This document shows, in pieces, positions 34,808 to 47,273 of a stretch of 64,000 bases of DNA. The notes under the pieces are model-generated. The model was given only the letters and a program-made list of their open reading frames with translations, searched no databases and was not told the origin of the DNA. Every line of letters begins with the position of its first letter. Positions within the stretch are counted from its first letter, which is position 1. Both the position numbers and the translations under genes were made by a program. This DNA comes from Crossaster papposus (lineage: Eukaryota > Echinodermata > Asteroidea > Velatida > Solasteridae), in NCBI GenBank assembly GCA_037893245.1, contig JBAIAA010001627.1:17877-81876 (forward strand). The letters are read 5' to 3'.

Positions 34808-37800
34808 GCATAAGAAATAAACACATGATGTCGGGACAAGCCCTCGAGTTAAATATGTAAAGGGAAAGAAGTGTGCATAAGAAATAATAAAGGGAAATAA
34901 GTGTGCATAAGAAATATGTAAAGGGAAATAAGTGTGCATAAGAAATATGTAAAGGGAAAGAAGTGTGCATAAGAAATATGTAAAGGGAAAGAAGTGTGCA
35001 TAAGAAATATGTAAAGGGAAATAAGTGTGCATAAGAAATATGTAAAGGGAAAGAAGTGTGCATAAGAAATATGTAAAGGGAAAGAAGTGTGCATAAGAAA
35101 TATGTAAAGGGAAAGAAGTGTGCATAAGAAATATGTAAAGGGAAAGAAGTTTGCATAAGAAATATGTAAAGGGAAAGAAGTGTGCATAAGAAATAAACAC
35201 ATGATGTCGGGACAAGCCCTCGAGTTAAATATGTAAAGGGAAAGAAGTGTGCATAAGAAATAATAAAGGGAAATAAGTGTGCATAAGAAATATGTAAAGG
35301 GAACGAAGTGTGCATAAGAAATATGTAAAGGGAAAGAAGTGTGCATAAGAAATATGTAAAGGGAAAGAAGTGTGCATAAGAAATATGTAAAGGGAAATAA
35401 GTGTGCATAAGAAATATGTAAAAGGAAAGAAGTGTGCATAAGAAATATGTAAAGGGAAAGAAGTGTGCATAAGAAATATGTAAAGGGAAAGAAGTGTGCA
35501 TAAGAAATATGTAAAGGGAAAGAAGTTTGCATAAGAAATATGTAAAGGGAAAGAAGTGTGCATAAGAAATAAACACATGATGTCGGGACAAGCCCTCGAG
35601 TTAAATATGTAAAGGGAAAGAAGTGTGCATAAGAAATAATAAAGGGAAAGAAGTGTGCATAAGAAATATGTAAAGGGAAATAAGTGTGCATAAGAATTAT
35701 GTAAAGGGAAAGAAGTGTGCATATGAAATATGTAAAGGGAAATAAGTGTGCATAAGAAATATGTAAAGGGAAAGAAGTGTGCATAAGAAATATGTAAAGG
35801 GAAAGAAGTGTGCATAAGAAATATGTAAAGGGAAAGAAGTGTGCATAAGAAATATGTAAAGGGAAAGAAGTGTGCATAAGAAATATGTAAAGGGAAAGAA
35901 GTGTGCATAAGAAATATGTAAAGGGAAAGAAGTGTGCATAAGAAATATGTAAAGGGAAAGAAGTGTGCATAAGAAATATGTAAAGGGAAAGAAGTGTGCA
36001 TAAGAAATATGTAAAGGGAAAGAAGTGTGCATAAGAAATATGTAAAGGGAAAGAAGTGTGCATAAGAAATATGTAAAGGGAAAGAAGTGTGCATAAGAAA
36101 TATGTAAAGGGAAAAAAGTGTGCATACGAAATATGTAAAGGGAAAGAAGTGTGCATAAGAAATATGTAAAGGGAAAGAAGTGTGCATAAGAAATATGTAA
36201 AGGGAAAGAAGTGTGCATAAGAAATATGTAAAGGGAAAGAAGTGTGCATAAGAAATATGTAAAGGGAAAGAAGTGTGCATAAGAAATATGTAAAGGGAAA
36301 GAAGTGTGCATAAGAAATATGTAAAGGGAAAAGAAGTGTGCATAAGAAATATGTAAAGGGAAAGAAGTGTGCATAAGAAATATGTAAAGGGAAAGAAGTG
36401 TGCATAAGAAATATGTAAAGGGAAAGAAGTGTGCATAAGAAATATGTAAAGGGAAAGAAGTTTGCATAAGAAATATGTAAAGGGAAAGAAGTGTGCATAA
36501 GAAATATGTAAAGGGAAAGAAGTGTGCATAAGAAATATCTAAAGGGAAAGAAGTGTGCATAAGAAATATGTAAAGGGAAAGAAGTGTGCATAAGAAATAT
36601 GTAAAGGGAAAGAAGTGTGCATAAGAAATATGTAAAGGGAAAGAAGTGTGCATAGGAAATATGTAAAGGGAAAGAAGTGTGCATAAGAAATATGTAAAGG
36701 GAAAGAAGTGTGCATAAGAAATATGTAAAGGGAAAGAAGAGTGCATAAGAAATATGTAAAGGGAAAGAAGTGTGCATAAGAAATATGTAAAGGGAAAGAA
36801 GTGTGCATAAGAAATATGTAAAGGGAAAGAAGTGTGCATAAGAAATATGTAAAGGGAAAGAAGTGTGCATAATAAATATGTAAAGGGAAAGAAGTGTGCA
36901 TAAGAAATATGTAAAGGGAAAGAAGTGTGCATAAGAAATATGTAAAGGGAAAGAAGTGTGCATAAGAAATATGTAAAGGGAAATAAGTGTGCATAAGAAA
37001 TATGTAAAGGGAAAGAAGTGTGCATAAGAAATATGTAAAGGGAAATAAGTGTGCATAAGAAATATGTAAAGGGAAAGAAGTGTGCATAAGAAATATGTAA
37101 AGGGAAATAAGTGTGCATAAGAAATATGTAAAGGGAAAGAAGTGTGCATAAGAAATATGTAAAGGGAAATAAGTGTGCATAAGAAATATGTAAAGGGAAA
37201 TAAGTGTGCATAAGAAATATGTAAAGGGAAATAAGTGTGCATAAGAAATATGTAAATGGAAAGAAGTGTGCATAAGAAATATGTAAAGGGAAAGAAGTGT
37301 GCATAAGAAATATGTAAAGGGAAAGAAGTGTGCATAAGAAATATGTAAAGGGAAAGAAGTGTGCATAAGAAATATGTAAAGGGAAAGAAGTGTGCATAAG
37401 AAATATGTAAAGGGAAAGAAGTGCGCATAAGAAATATGTAAAGGGAAAGAAGTGCGCATAAGAAATATGTAAAGGGAAAGAAGTGCGCATAAGAAATATG
37501 TAAAGGGAAAGAAGTGCGCATAAGAAATATGTAAATGGAAAGAAGTGTGCATAAGAAATATGTAAAGGGAAATAAGTGTGCATAAGAAATATGTAAAAGG
37601 AAAGAAGTGTGCATAAGAAATATGTAAAGGGAAAGAAGTGTGCATAAGAAATATGTAAAGGGAAAGAAGTGTGCATAATAAATATGTAAAGGGAAAGAAG
37701 TGTGCATAAGAAATATGTAAAGGGAAAGAAGTGTGCATAAGAAATATGTAAAGGGAAAGAAGTGTGCATAAGAAATATGTAAAGGGAAAGAAGTTTGCAT

Positions 37801-38261
37801 AAGAAATATGTAAAGGGAAAGAAGTGTGCATAAGAAATATGTAAAGGGAAAGAAGTGTGCATAAGAAATATGTAAAGGGAAAGAAGTGTGCATAAGAAAT
37901 ATGTAAAGGGAAAGAAGTGTGCATAAGAAATATGTAAAGGGAAAGAAGTGTGCATAAGAAATATGTAAAGGGAAAGAAGTGTGCATAGGAAATATGTAAA
38001 GGGAAAGAAGTGTGCATAAGAAATATGTAAAGGGAAAGAAGTGTGCATAAGAAATATGTAAAGGGAAAGAAGAGTGCATAAGAAATATGTAAAGGGAAAG
38101 AAGTGTGCATAAGAAATATGTAAAGGGAAAGAAGTGTGCATAAGAAATATGTAAAGGGAAAGAAGTGTGCATAAGAAATATGTAAAGGGAAAGAAGTGTG
38201 CATAAGAAATATGTAAAGGGAAAGAAGTGTGCATAAGAAATATGTAAAGGGAAAGAAGTGT
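34808..38261 (+). repeat. Higher-order block 3: alpha, beta, gamma and long tail
   Basis: Three consecutive class C inserts lie at 34818-34853, 35194-35229 and 35570-35605, exactly 376 bp apart. The alpha here lacks the GCATACGAAA marker. The gamma tail is 2702 bp long, equal to 67 + 30 + 84x31 + 1; the extra base is a 32-mer (GGGAAAAGAAG) near 36328. The tail contains a GATK-like run of TTTGC, GAGTGC and AAATAAG variants and a quartet of GTGCGC monomers. A TATCTAAAG variant lies at 36539. Confidence 0.91.
37421..37519 (+). repeat. GTGCGC quartet, copy 1
   Basis: Four successive monomers read GTGCGCAT instead of GTGTGCAT, at 37421, 37452, 37483 and 37514. An AAATGG monomer follows directly and another lies several monomers before. 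This signature tags a duplicated multi-kilobase block and creates CpG sites in otherwise CpG-free monomers. Confidence 0.93.
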
Positions 38262-41200
38262 GCATAAGAAATAAACACATGATGTCGGGACAAGCCCTCG
38301 AGTTAAATATGTAAAGGGAAAGAAGTGTGCATAAGAAATAATAAAGGGAAATAAGTGTGCATAAGAAATATGTAAAGGGAAATAAGTGTGCATAAGAAAT
38401 ATGTAAAGGGAAAGAAGTGTGCATAAGAAATATGTAAAGGGAAAGAAGTGTGCATAAGAAATATGTAAAGGGAAATAAGTGTGCATAAGAAATATGTAAA
38501 GGGAAAGAAGTGTGCATAAGAAATATGTAAAGGGAAAGAAGTGTGCATAAGAAATATGTAAAGGGAAAGAAGTGTGCATAAGAAATATGTAAAGGGAAAG
38601 AAGTTTGCATAAGAAATATGTAAAGGGAAAGAAGTGTGCATAAGAAATAAACACATGATGTCGGGACAAGCCCTCGAGTTAAATATGTAAAGGGAAAGAA
38701 GTGTGCATAAGAAATAATAAAGGGAAATAAGTGTGCATAAGAAATATGTAAAGGGAACGAAGTGTGCATAAGAAATATGTAAAGGGAAAGAAGTGTGCAT
38801 AAGAAATATGTAAAGGGAAAGAAGTGTGCATAAGAAATATGTAAAGGGAAATAAGTGTGCATAAGAAATATGTAAAGGGAAAGAAGTGTGCATAAGAAAT
38901 ATGTAAAGGGAAAGAAGTGTGCATAAGAAATATGTAAAGGGAAAGAAGTGTGCATAAGAAATATGTAAAGGGAAAGAAGTTTGCATAAGAAATATGTAAA
39001 GGGAAAGAAGTGTGCATAAGAAATAAACACATGATGTCGGGACAAGCCCTCGAGTTAAATATGTAAAGGGAAAGAAGTGTGCATAAGAAATAATAAAGGG
39101 AAAGAAGTGTGCATAAGAAATATGTAAAGGGAAATAAGTGTGCATAAGAAATATGTAAAGGGAAAGAAGTGTGCATATGAAATATGTAAAGGGAAATAAG
39201 TGTGCATAAGAAATATGTAAAGGGAAAGAAGTGTGCATAAGAAATATGTAAAGGGAAAGAAGTGTGCATAAGAAATATGTAAAGGGAAAGAAGTGTGCAT
39301 AAGAAATATGTAAAGGGAAAGAAGTGTGCATAAGAAATATGTAAAGGGAAAGAAGTGTGCATAAGAAATATGTAAAGGGAAAGAAGTGTGCATAAGAAAT
39401 ATGTAAAGGGAAAGAAGTGTGCATACGAAATATGTAAAGGGAAAGAAGTGTGCATAAGAAATATGTAAAGGGAAAGAAGTGTGCATAAGAAATATGTAAA
39501 GGGAAAGAAGTGTGCATGAGAAATATGTAAAGGGAAAGAAGTGTGCATAAGAAATATGTAAAGGGAAAGAAGTGTGCATAAGAAATATGTAAAGGGAAAG
39601 AAGTGTGCATAAGAAATATGTAAAGGGAAAGAAGTGTGCATAAGAAATATGTAAAGGGAAAGAAGTGTGCATAAGAAATATGTAAAGGGAAAGAAGTGTG
39701 CATAAGAAATATGTAAAGGGAAAGAAGTGTGCATAAGAAATATGTAAAGGGAAAGAAGTGTGCATAAGAAATATGTAAAGGGAAAGAAGTGTGCATAAGA
39801 AATATGTAAAGGGAAAGAAGTGTGCATAAGAAATATGTAAAGGGAAAGAAGTGTGCATAAGAAATATGTAAAGGGAAAGAAGTGTGCATAAGAAATATGT
39901 AAAGGGAAAGAAGTGTGCATAAGAAATATGTAAAGGGAAAGAAGTGTGCATAAGAAATATGTAAAGGGAAAGAAGTGTGCATAAGAAATATGTAAAGGGA
40001 AAGAAGTGTGCATAAGAAATATGTAAAGGGAAAGAAGTGTGCATAAGAAATATGTAAAGGGAAAGAAGTGTGCATAAGAAATATGTAAAGGGAAAGAAGT
40101 GTGCATAAGAAATATGTAAAGGGAAAGAAGTGTGCATAAGAAATATGTAAAGGGAAAGAAGTGTGCATAAGAAATATGTAAAGGGAAAGAAGTGTGCATA
40201 AGAAATATGTAAAGGGAAAGAAGTGTGCATAAGAAATATGTAAAGGGAAAGAAGTGTGCATAATAAATATGTAAAGGGAAAGAAGTGTGCATAAGAAATA
40301 TGTAAAGGGAAAGAAGTGTGCATAAGAAATATGTAAAGGGAAAGAAGTGTGCATAAGAAATATGTAAAGGGAAAGAAGTGTGCATAAGAAATATGTAAAG
40401 GGAAAGAAGTGTGCATACGAAATATGTAAAGGGAAAGAAGTGTGCATAAGAAATATGTAAAGGGAAAGAAGTGTGCATAAGAAATATGTAAAGGGAAAGA
40501 AGTGTGCATAAGAAATATGTAAAGGGAAAGAAGTGTGCATGAGAAATATGTAAAGGGAAAGAAGTGTGCATAAGAAATATGTAAAGGGAAAGAAGTGTGC
40601 ATAAGAAATATGTAAAGGGAAAGAAGTGTGCATAAGAAATATGTAAAGGGAAAGAAGTGTGCATAAGAAATATGTAAAGGGAAAGAAGTGTGCATAAGAA
40701 ATATGTAAAGGGAAAGAAGTGTGCATAAGAAATATGTAAAGGGAAAGAAGTGTGCATAAGAAATATGTAAAGGGAAAGAAGTGTGCATAAGAAATATGTA
40801 AAGGGAAAGAAGTGTGCATAAGAAATATGTAAAGGGAAAGAAGTGTGCATAAGAAATATGTAAAGGGAAAGAAGTGTGCATAAGAAATATGTAAAGGGAA
40901 AGAAGTGTGCATAAGAAATATGTAAAGGGAAAGAAGTGTGCATAAGAAATATGTAAAGGGAAAGAAGTGTGCATAAGAAATATGTAAAGGGAAAGAAGTG
41001 TGCATAAGAAATATGTAAAGGGAAAGAAGTGTGCATAAGAAATATGTAAAGGGAAAGAAGTGTGCATAAGAAATATGTAAAGGGAAAGAAGTGTGCATAA
41101 GAAATATGTAAAGGGAAAGAAGTGTGCATAAGAAATATGTAAAGGGAAAGAAGTGTGCATACGAAATATGTAAAGGGAAAGAAGTGTGCATAAGAAATAT

Positions 41201-43265
41201 GTAAAGAGAAAGAAGTGTGCATAAGAAATATGTAAAGGGAAAGAAGTGTGCATAAGAAATATGTAAAGGGAAAGAAGTGTGCATAAGAAATATTTAAAGG
41301 GAAAGAAGTGTGCATAAGAAATATGTAAAGGGAAAGAAGTGTGCATAAGAAATATGTAAAGGGAAAGAAGTGTGCATAAGAAATATGTAAAGGGAAAGAA
41401 GTGTGCATAAGAAATATGTAAAGGGAAAGAAGTGTGCATAAGAAATATGTAAAGGGAAAGAAGTGTGCATAAGAAATATGTAAAGGGAAAGAAGTGTGCA
41501 TAAGAAATATGTAAAGGGAAAGAAGTGTGCATAAGAAATATGTAAAGGGAAAGAAGTGTGCATAAGAAATATGTAAAGGGAAAAGAAGTGTGCATAAGAA
41601 ATATGTAAAGAGAAAGAAGTGTGCATAAGAAATATGTAAAGGGAAAGAAGTGTGCATAAGAAATATGTAAAGGGAAAGAAGTGTGCATAAGAAATATGTA
41701 AAGGGAAAGAAGTTTGCATAAGAAATATGTAAAGGGAAAGAAGTGTGCATAAGAAATATGTAAAGGGAAAGAAGTGTGCATAAGAAATATGTGAAGGGAA
41801 AGAAGTGTGCATAAGAAATATGTAAAGGGAAAGAAGTGTGCATAAGAAATATGTAAAGGGAAAGAAGTGTGCATAAGAAATATGTAAAGGGAAAGAAGTG
41901 TGCATAGGAAATATGTAAAGGGAAAGAAGTGTGCATAAGAAATATGTAAAGGGAAAGAAGTGTGCATAAGAAATATGTAAAGGGAAAGAAGAGTGCATAA
42001 GAAATATGTAAAGGGAAAGAAGTGTGCATAAGAAATATGTAAAGGGAAAGAAGTGTGCATAAGAAATATGTAAAGGGAAAGAAGTGTGCATAAGAAATAT
42101 GTAAAGGGAAAGAAGTGTGCATAATAAATATGTAAAGGGAAAGAAGTGTGCATAAGAAATATGTAAAGGGAAAGAAGTGTGCATAAGAAATATGTAAAGG
42201 GAAAGAAGTGTGCATACGAAATATGTAAAGGGAAATAAGTGTGCATAAGAAATATGTAAAGGGAAAGAAGTGTGCATAAGAAATATGTAAAGGGAAATAA
42301 GTGTGCATAAGAAATATGTAAAGGGAAAGAAGTGTGCATAAGAAATATGTAAAGGGAAAGAAGTGTGCATAAGAAATATGTAAAGGGAAATAAGTGTGCA
42401 TAAGAAATATGTAAAGGGAAATAAGTGTGCATAAGAAATATGTAAATGGAAAGAAGTGTGCATAAGAAATATGTAAAGGGAAAGAAGTGTGCATAAGAAA
42501 TATGTAAAGGGAAAGAAGTGTGCATAAGAAATATGTAAAGGGAAAGAAGTGTGCATAAGAAATATGTAAAGGGAAAGAAGTGTGCATAAGAAATATGTAA
42601 AGGGAAAGAAGTGCGCATAAGAAATATGTAAAGGGAAAGAAGTGCGCATAAGAAATATGTAAAGGGAAAGAAGTGCGCATAAGAAATATGTAAAGGGAAA
42701 GAAGTGCGCATAAGAAATATGTAAATGGAAAGAAGTGTGCATAAGAAATATGTAAAGGGAAATAAGTGTGCATAAGAAATATGTAAAGGGAAAGAAGTGT
42801 GCATAAGAAATATGTAAAGGGAAAGAAGTGTGCATAAGAAATATGTAAAGGGAAAGAAGTGTGCATAATAAATATGTAAAGGGAAAGAAGTGTGCATAAG
42901 AAATATGTAAAGGGAAAGAAGTGTGCATAAGAAATATGTAAAGGGAAAGAAGTGTGCATAAGAAATATGTAAAGGGAAAGAAGTGTGCATAGGAAATATG
43001 TAAAGGGAAAGAAGTGTGCATAAGAAATATGTAAAGGGAAAGAAGTGTGCATAAGAAATATGTAAAGGGAAAGAAGAGTGCATAAGAAATATGTAAAGGG
43101 AAAGAAGTGTGCATAAGAAATATGTAAAGGGAAAGAAGTGTGCATAAGAAATATGTAAAGGGAAAGAAGTGTGCATAAGAAATATGTAAAGGGAAAGAAG
43201 TGTGCATAAGAAATATGTAAAGGGAAAGAAGTGTGCATAAGAAATATGTAAAGGGAAAGAAGTGT
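38262..43265 (+). repeat. Higher-order block 4: alpha, beta, gamma and the longest tail
   Basis: Class C inserts lie at 38272-38307, 38648-38683 and 39024-39059, again 376 bp apart. As in block 3, alpha lacks GCATACGAAA. The gamma interval is 4252 bp, equal to 67 + 30 + 134x31 + 1, the extra base being the 32-mer with GGGAAAAGAAG at 41578. The tail begins with rather uniform monomers (39.3-41.2 kb). A TATTTAAAGG variant at 41294 follows, and then a variant-rich part with TTTGC, GAGTGC and GTGCGC markers. Confidence 0.91.
42611..42709 (+). repeat. GTGCGC quartet, copy 2
   Basis: Four GTGCGC monomers start at 42611, 42642, 42673 and 42704, again followed by an AAATGG monomer. They lie 5190 bp after copy 1 and 3884 bp before copy 3. 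Confidence 0.93.
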
Positions 43266-46200
43266 GCATCAGAAATAAACACATGATGTCGGGACAAGCC
43301 CTCGAGTTAAATATGTAAAGGGAAAGAAGTGTGCATAAGAAATAATAAAGGGAAATAAGTGTGCATACGAAATATGTAAAGGGAAATAAGTGTGCATAAG
43401 AAATATGTAAAGGGAAAGAAGTGTGCATAAGAAATATGTAAAGGGAAAGAAGTGTGCATAAGAAATATGTAAAGGGAAATAAGTGTGCATAAGAAATATG
43501 TAAAGGGAAAGAAGTGTGCATAAGAAATATGTAAAGGGAAAGAAGTGTGCATAAGAAATATGTAAAGGGAAAGAAGTGTGCATAAGAAATATGTAAAGGG
43601 AAAGAAGTTTGCATAAGAAATATGTAAAGGGAAAGAAGTGTGCATAAGAAATAAACACATGATGTCGGGACAAGCCCTCGAGTTAAATATGTAAAGGGAA
43701 AGAAGTGTGCATAAGAAATAATAAAGGGAAATAAGTGTGCATAAGAAATATGTAAAGGGAACGAAGTGTGCATAAGAAATATGTAAAGGGAAAGAAGTGT
43801 GCATAAGAAATATGTAAAGGGAAAGAAGTGTGCATAAGAAATATGTAAAGGGAAATAAGTGTGCATAAGAAATATGTAAAGGGAAAGAAGTGTGCATAAG
43901 AAATATGTAAAGGGAAAGAAGTGTGCATAAGAAATATGTAAAGGGAAAGAAGTGTGCATAAGAAATATGTAAAGGGAAAGAAGTGTGCATAAGAAATATG
44001 TAAAGGGAAAGAAGTGTGCATAAGAAATATGTAAAGGGAAAGAAGTGTGCATAAGAAATATGTAAAGGGAAAGAAGTGTGCATAAGAAATATGTAAAGGG
44101 AAAGAAGTGTGCATAAGAAATATGTAAAGGGAAAGAAGTGTGCATAATAAATATGTAAAGGGAAAGAAGTGTGCATAAGAAATATGTAAAGGGAAAGAAG
44201 TGTGCATAAGAAATATGTAAAGGGAAAGAAGTGTGCATAAGAAATATGTAAAGGGAAAGAAGTGTGCATAAGAAATATGTAAAGGGAAAGAAGTGTGCAT
44301 ACGAAATATGTAAAGGGAAAGAAGTGTGCATAAGAAATATGTAAAGGGAAAGAAGTGTGCATAAGAAATATGTAAAGGGAAAGAAGTGTGCATAAGAAAT
44401 ATGTAAAGGGAAAGAAGTGTGCATGAGAAATATGTAAAGGGAAAGAAGTGTGCATAAGAAATATGTAAAGGGAAAGAAGTGTGCATAAGAAATATGTAAA
44501 GGGAAAGAAGTGTGCATAAGAAATATGTAAAGGGAAAGAAGTGTGCATAAGAAATATGTAAAGGGAAAGAAGTGTGCATAAGAAATATGTAAAGGGAAAG
44601 AAGTGTGCATAAGAAATATGTAAAGGGAAAGAAGTGTGCATAAGAAATATGTAAAGGGAAAGAAGTGTGCATAAGAAATATGTAAATGGAAAGAAGTGTG
44701 CATAAGAAATATGTAAAGGGAAAGAAGTGTGCATAAGAAATATGTAAAGGGAAAGAAGTGTGCATAAGAAATATGTAAAGGGAAAGAAGTGTGCATAAGA
44801 AATATGTAAAGGGAAAGAAGTGTGCATAAGAAATATGTAAAGGGAAAGAAGTGTGCATAAGAAATATGTAAAGGGAAAGAAGTGTGCATAAGAAATATGT
44901 AAAGGGAAAGAAGTGTGCATAAGAAATATGTAAAGGGAAAGAAGTGTGCATAAGAAATATGTAAAGGGAAAGAAGTGTGCATAAGAAATATGTAAAGGGA
45001 AAGAAGTGTGCATAAGAAATATGTAAAGGGAAAGAAGTGTGCATACGAAATATGTAAAGGGAAAGAAGTGTGCATAAGAAATATGTAAAGAGAAAGAAGT
45101 GTGCATAAGAAATATGTAAAGGGAAAGAAGTGTGCATAAGAAATATGTAAAGGGAAAGAAGTGTGCATAAGAAATATTTAAAGGGAAAGAAGTGTGCATA
45201 AGAAATATGTAAAGGGAAAGAAGTGTGCATAAGAAATATGTAAAGGGAAAGAAGTGTGCATAAGAAATATGTAAAGGGAAAGAAGTGTGCATAAGAAATA
45301 TGTAAAGGGAAAGAAGTGTGCATAAGAAATATGTAAAGGGAAAGAAGTGTGCATAAGAAATATGTAAAGGGAAAGAAGTGTGCATAAGAAATATGTAAAG
45401 GGAAAGAAGTGTGCATAAGAAATATGTAAAGGGAAAGAAGTGTGCATAAGAAATATGTAAAGGGAAAAGAAGTGTGCATAAGAAATATGTAAAGAGAAAG
45501 AAGTGTGCATAAGAAATATGTAAAGGGAAAGAAGTGTGCATAAGAAATATGTAAAGGGAAAGAAGTGTGCATAAGAAATATGTAAAGGGAAAGAAGTTTG
45601 CATAAGAAATATGTAAAGGGAAAGAAGTGTGCATAAGAAATATGTAAAGGGAAAGAAGTGTGCATACGAAATATGTGAAGGGAAAGAAGTGTGCATAAGA
45701 AATATGTAAAGGGAAAGAAGTGTGCATAAGAAATATGTAAAGGGAAAGAAGTGTGCATAAGAAATATGTAAAGGGAAAGAAGTGTGCATAGGAAATATGT
45801 AAAGGGAAAGAAGTGTGCATAAGAAATATGTAAAGGGAAAGAAGTGTGCATAAGAAATATGTAAAGGGAAAGAAGAGTGCATAAGAAATATGTAAAGGGA
45901 AAGAAGTGTGCATAAGAAATATGTAAAGGGAAAGAAGTGTGCATAAGAAATATGTAAAGGGAAAGAAGTGTGCATAAGAAATATGTAAAGGGAAAGAAGT
46001 GTGCATAATAAATATGTAAAGGGAAAGAAGTGTGCATAAGAAATATGTAAAGGGAAAGAAGTGTGCATAAGAAATATGTAAAGGGAAAGAAGTGTGCATA
46101 AGAAATATGTAAAGGGAAATAAGTGTGCATAAGAAATATGTAAAGGGAAAGAAGTGTGCATAAGAAATATGTAAAGGGAAATAAGTGTGCATAAGAAATA

Positions 46201-47273
46201 TGTAAAGGGAAAGAAGTGTGCATAAGAAATATGTAAAGGGAAAGAAGTGTGCATAAGAAATATGTAAAGGGAAATAAGTGTGCATAAGAAATATGTAAAG
46301 GGAAATAAGTGTGCATAAGAAATATGTAAATGGAAAGAAGTGTGCATAAGAAATATGTAAAGGGAAAGAAGTGTGCATAAGAAATATGTAAAGGGAAAGA
46401 AGTGTGCATAAGAAATATGTAAAGGGAAAGAAGTGTGCATAAGAAATATGTAAAGGGAAAGAAGTGTGCATAAGAAATATGTAAAGGGAAAGAAGTGCGC
46501 ATAAGAAATATGTAAAGGGAAAGAAGTGCGCATAAGAAATATGTAAAGGGAAAGAAGTGCGCATAAGAAATATGTAAAGGGAAAGAAGTGCGCATAAGAA
46601 ATATGTAAATGGAAAGAAGTGTGCATAAGAAATATGTAAAGGGAAATAAGTGTGCATAAGAAATATGTAAAGGGAAAGAAGTGTGCATAAGAAATATGTA
46701 AAGGGAAAGAAGTGTGCATAAGAAATATGTAAAGGGAAAGAAGTGTGCATAATAAATATGTAAAGGGAAAGAAGTGTGCATAAGAAATATGTAAAGGGAA
46801 AGAAGTGTGCATAAGAAATATGTAAAGGGAAAGAAGTGTGCATAAGAAATATGTAAAGGGAAAGAAGTTTGCATAAGAAATATGTAAAGGGAAAGAAGTG
46901 TGCATAAGAAATATGTAAAGGGAAAGAAGTGTGCATAAGAAATATGTAAAGGGAAAGAAGTGTGCATAAGAAATATGTAAAGGGAAAGAAGTGTGCATAG
47001 GAAATATGTAAAGGGAAAGAAGTGTGCATAAGAAATATGTAAAGGGAAAGAAGTGTGCATAAGAAATATGTAAAGGGAAAGAAGAGTGCATAAGAAATAT
47101 GTAAAGGGAAAGAAGTGTGCATAAGAAATATGTAAAGGGAAAGAAGTGTGCATAAGAAATATGTAAAGGGAAAGAAGTGTGCATAAGAAATATGTAAAGG
47201 GAAAGAAGTGTGCATAAGAAATATGTAAAGGGAAAGAAGTGTGCATAAGAAATATGTAAAGGGAAAGAAGTGT
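43266..47273 (+). repeat. Higher-order block 5: alpha, beta and long tail
   Basis: The alpha insert lies at 43276-43311, followed by a GCATACGAAA monomer; its leading monomer reads GCATCAGAAA. The beta insert lies at 43652-43687 with GGGAACGAAG. The beta interval is 3632 bp, equal to 67 + 30 + 114x31 + 1. Gamma is missing. The tail repeats that of block 4 at an offset of 3884 bp: TATTTAAAGG at 45178, the 32-mer at 45462, and the GTGCGC quartet. Confidence 0.91.
46495..46593 (+). repeat. GTGCGC quartet, copy 3
   Basis: Four GTGCGC monomers start at 46495, 46526, 46557 and 46588, followed by an AAATGG monomer as in the other two copies. Confidence 0.93.
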
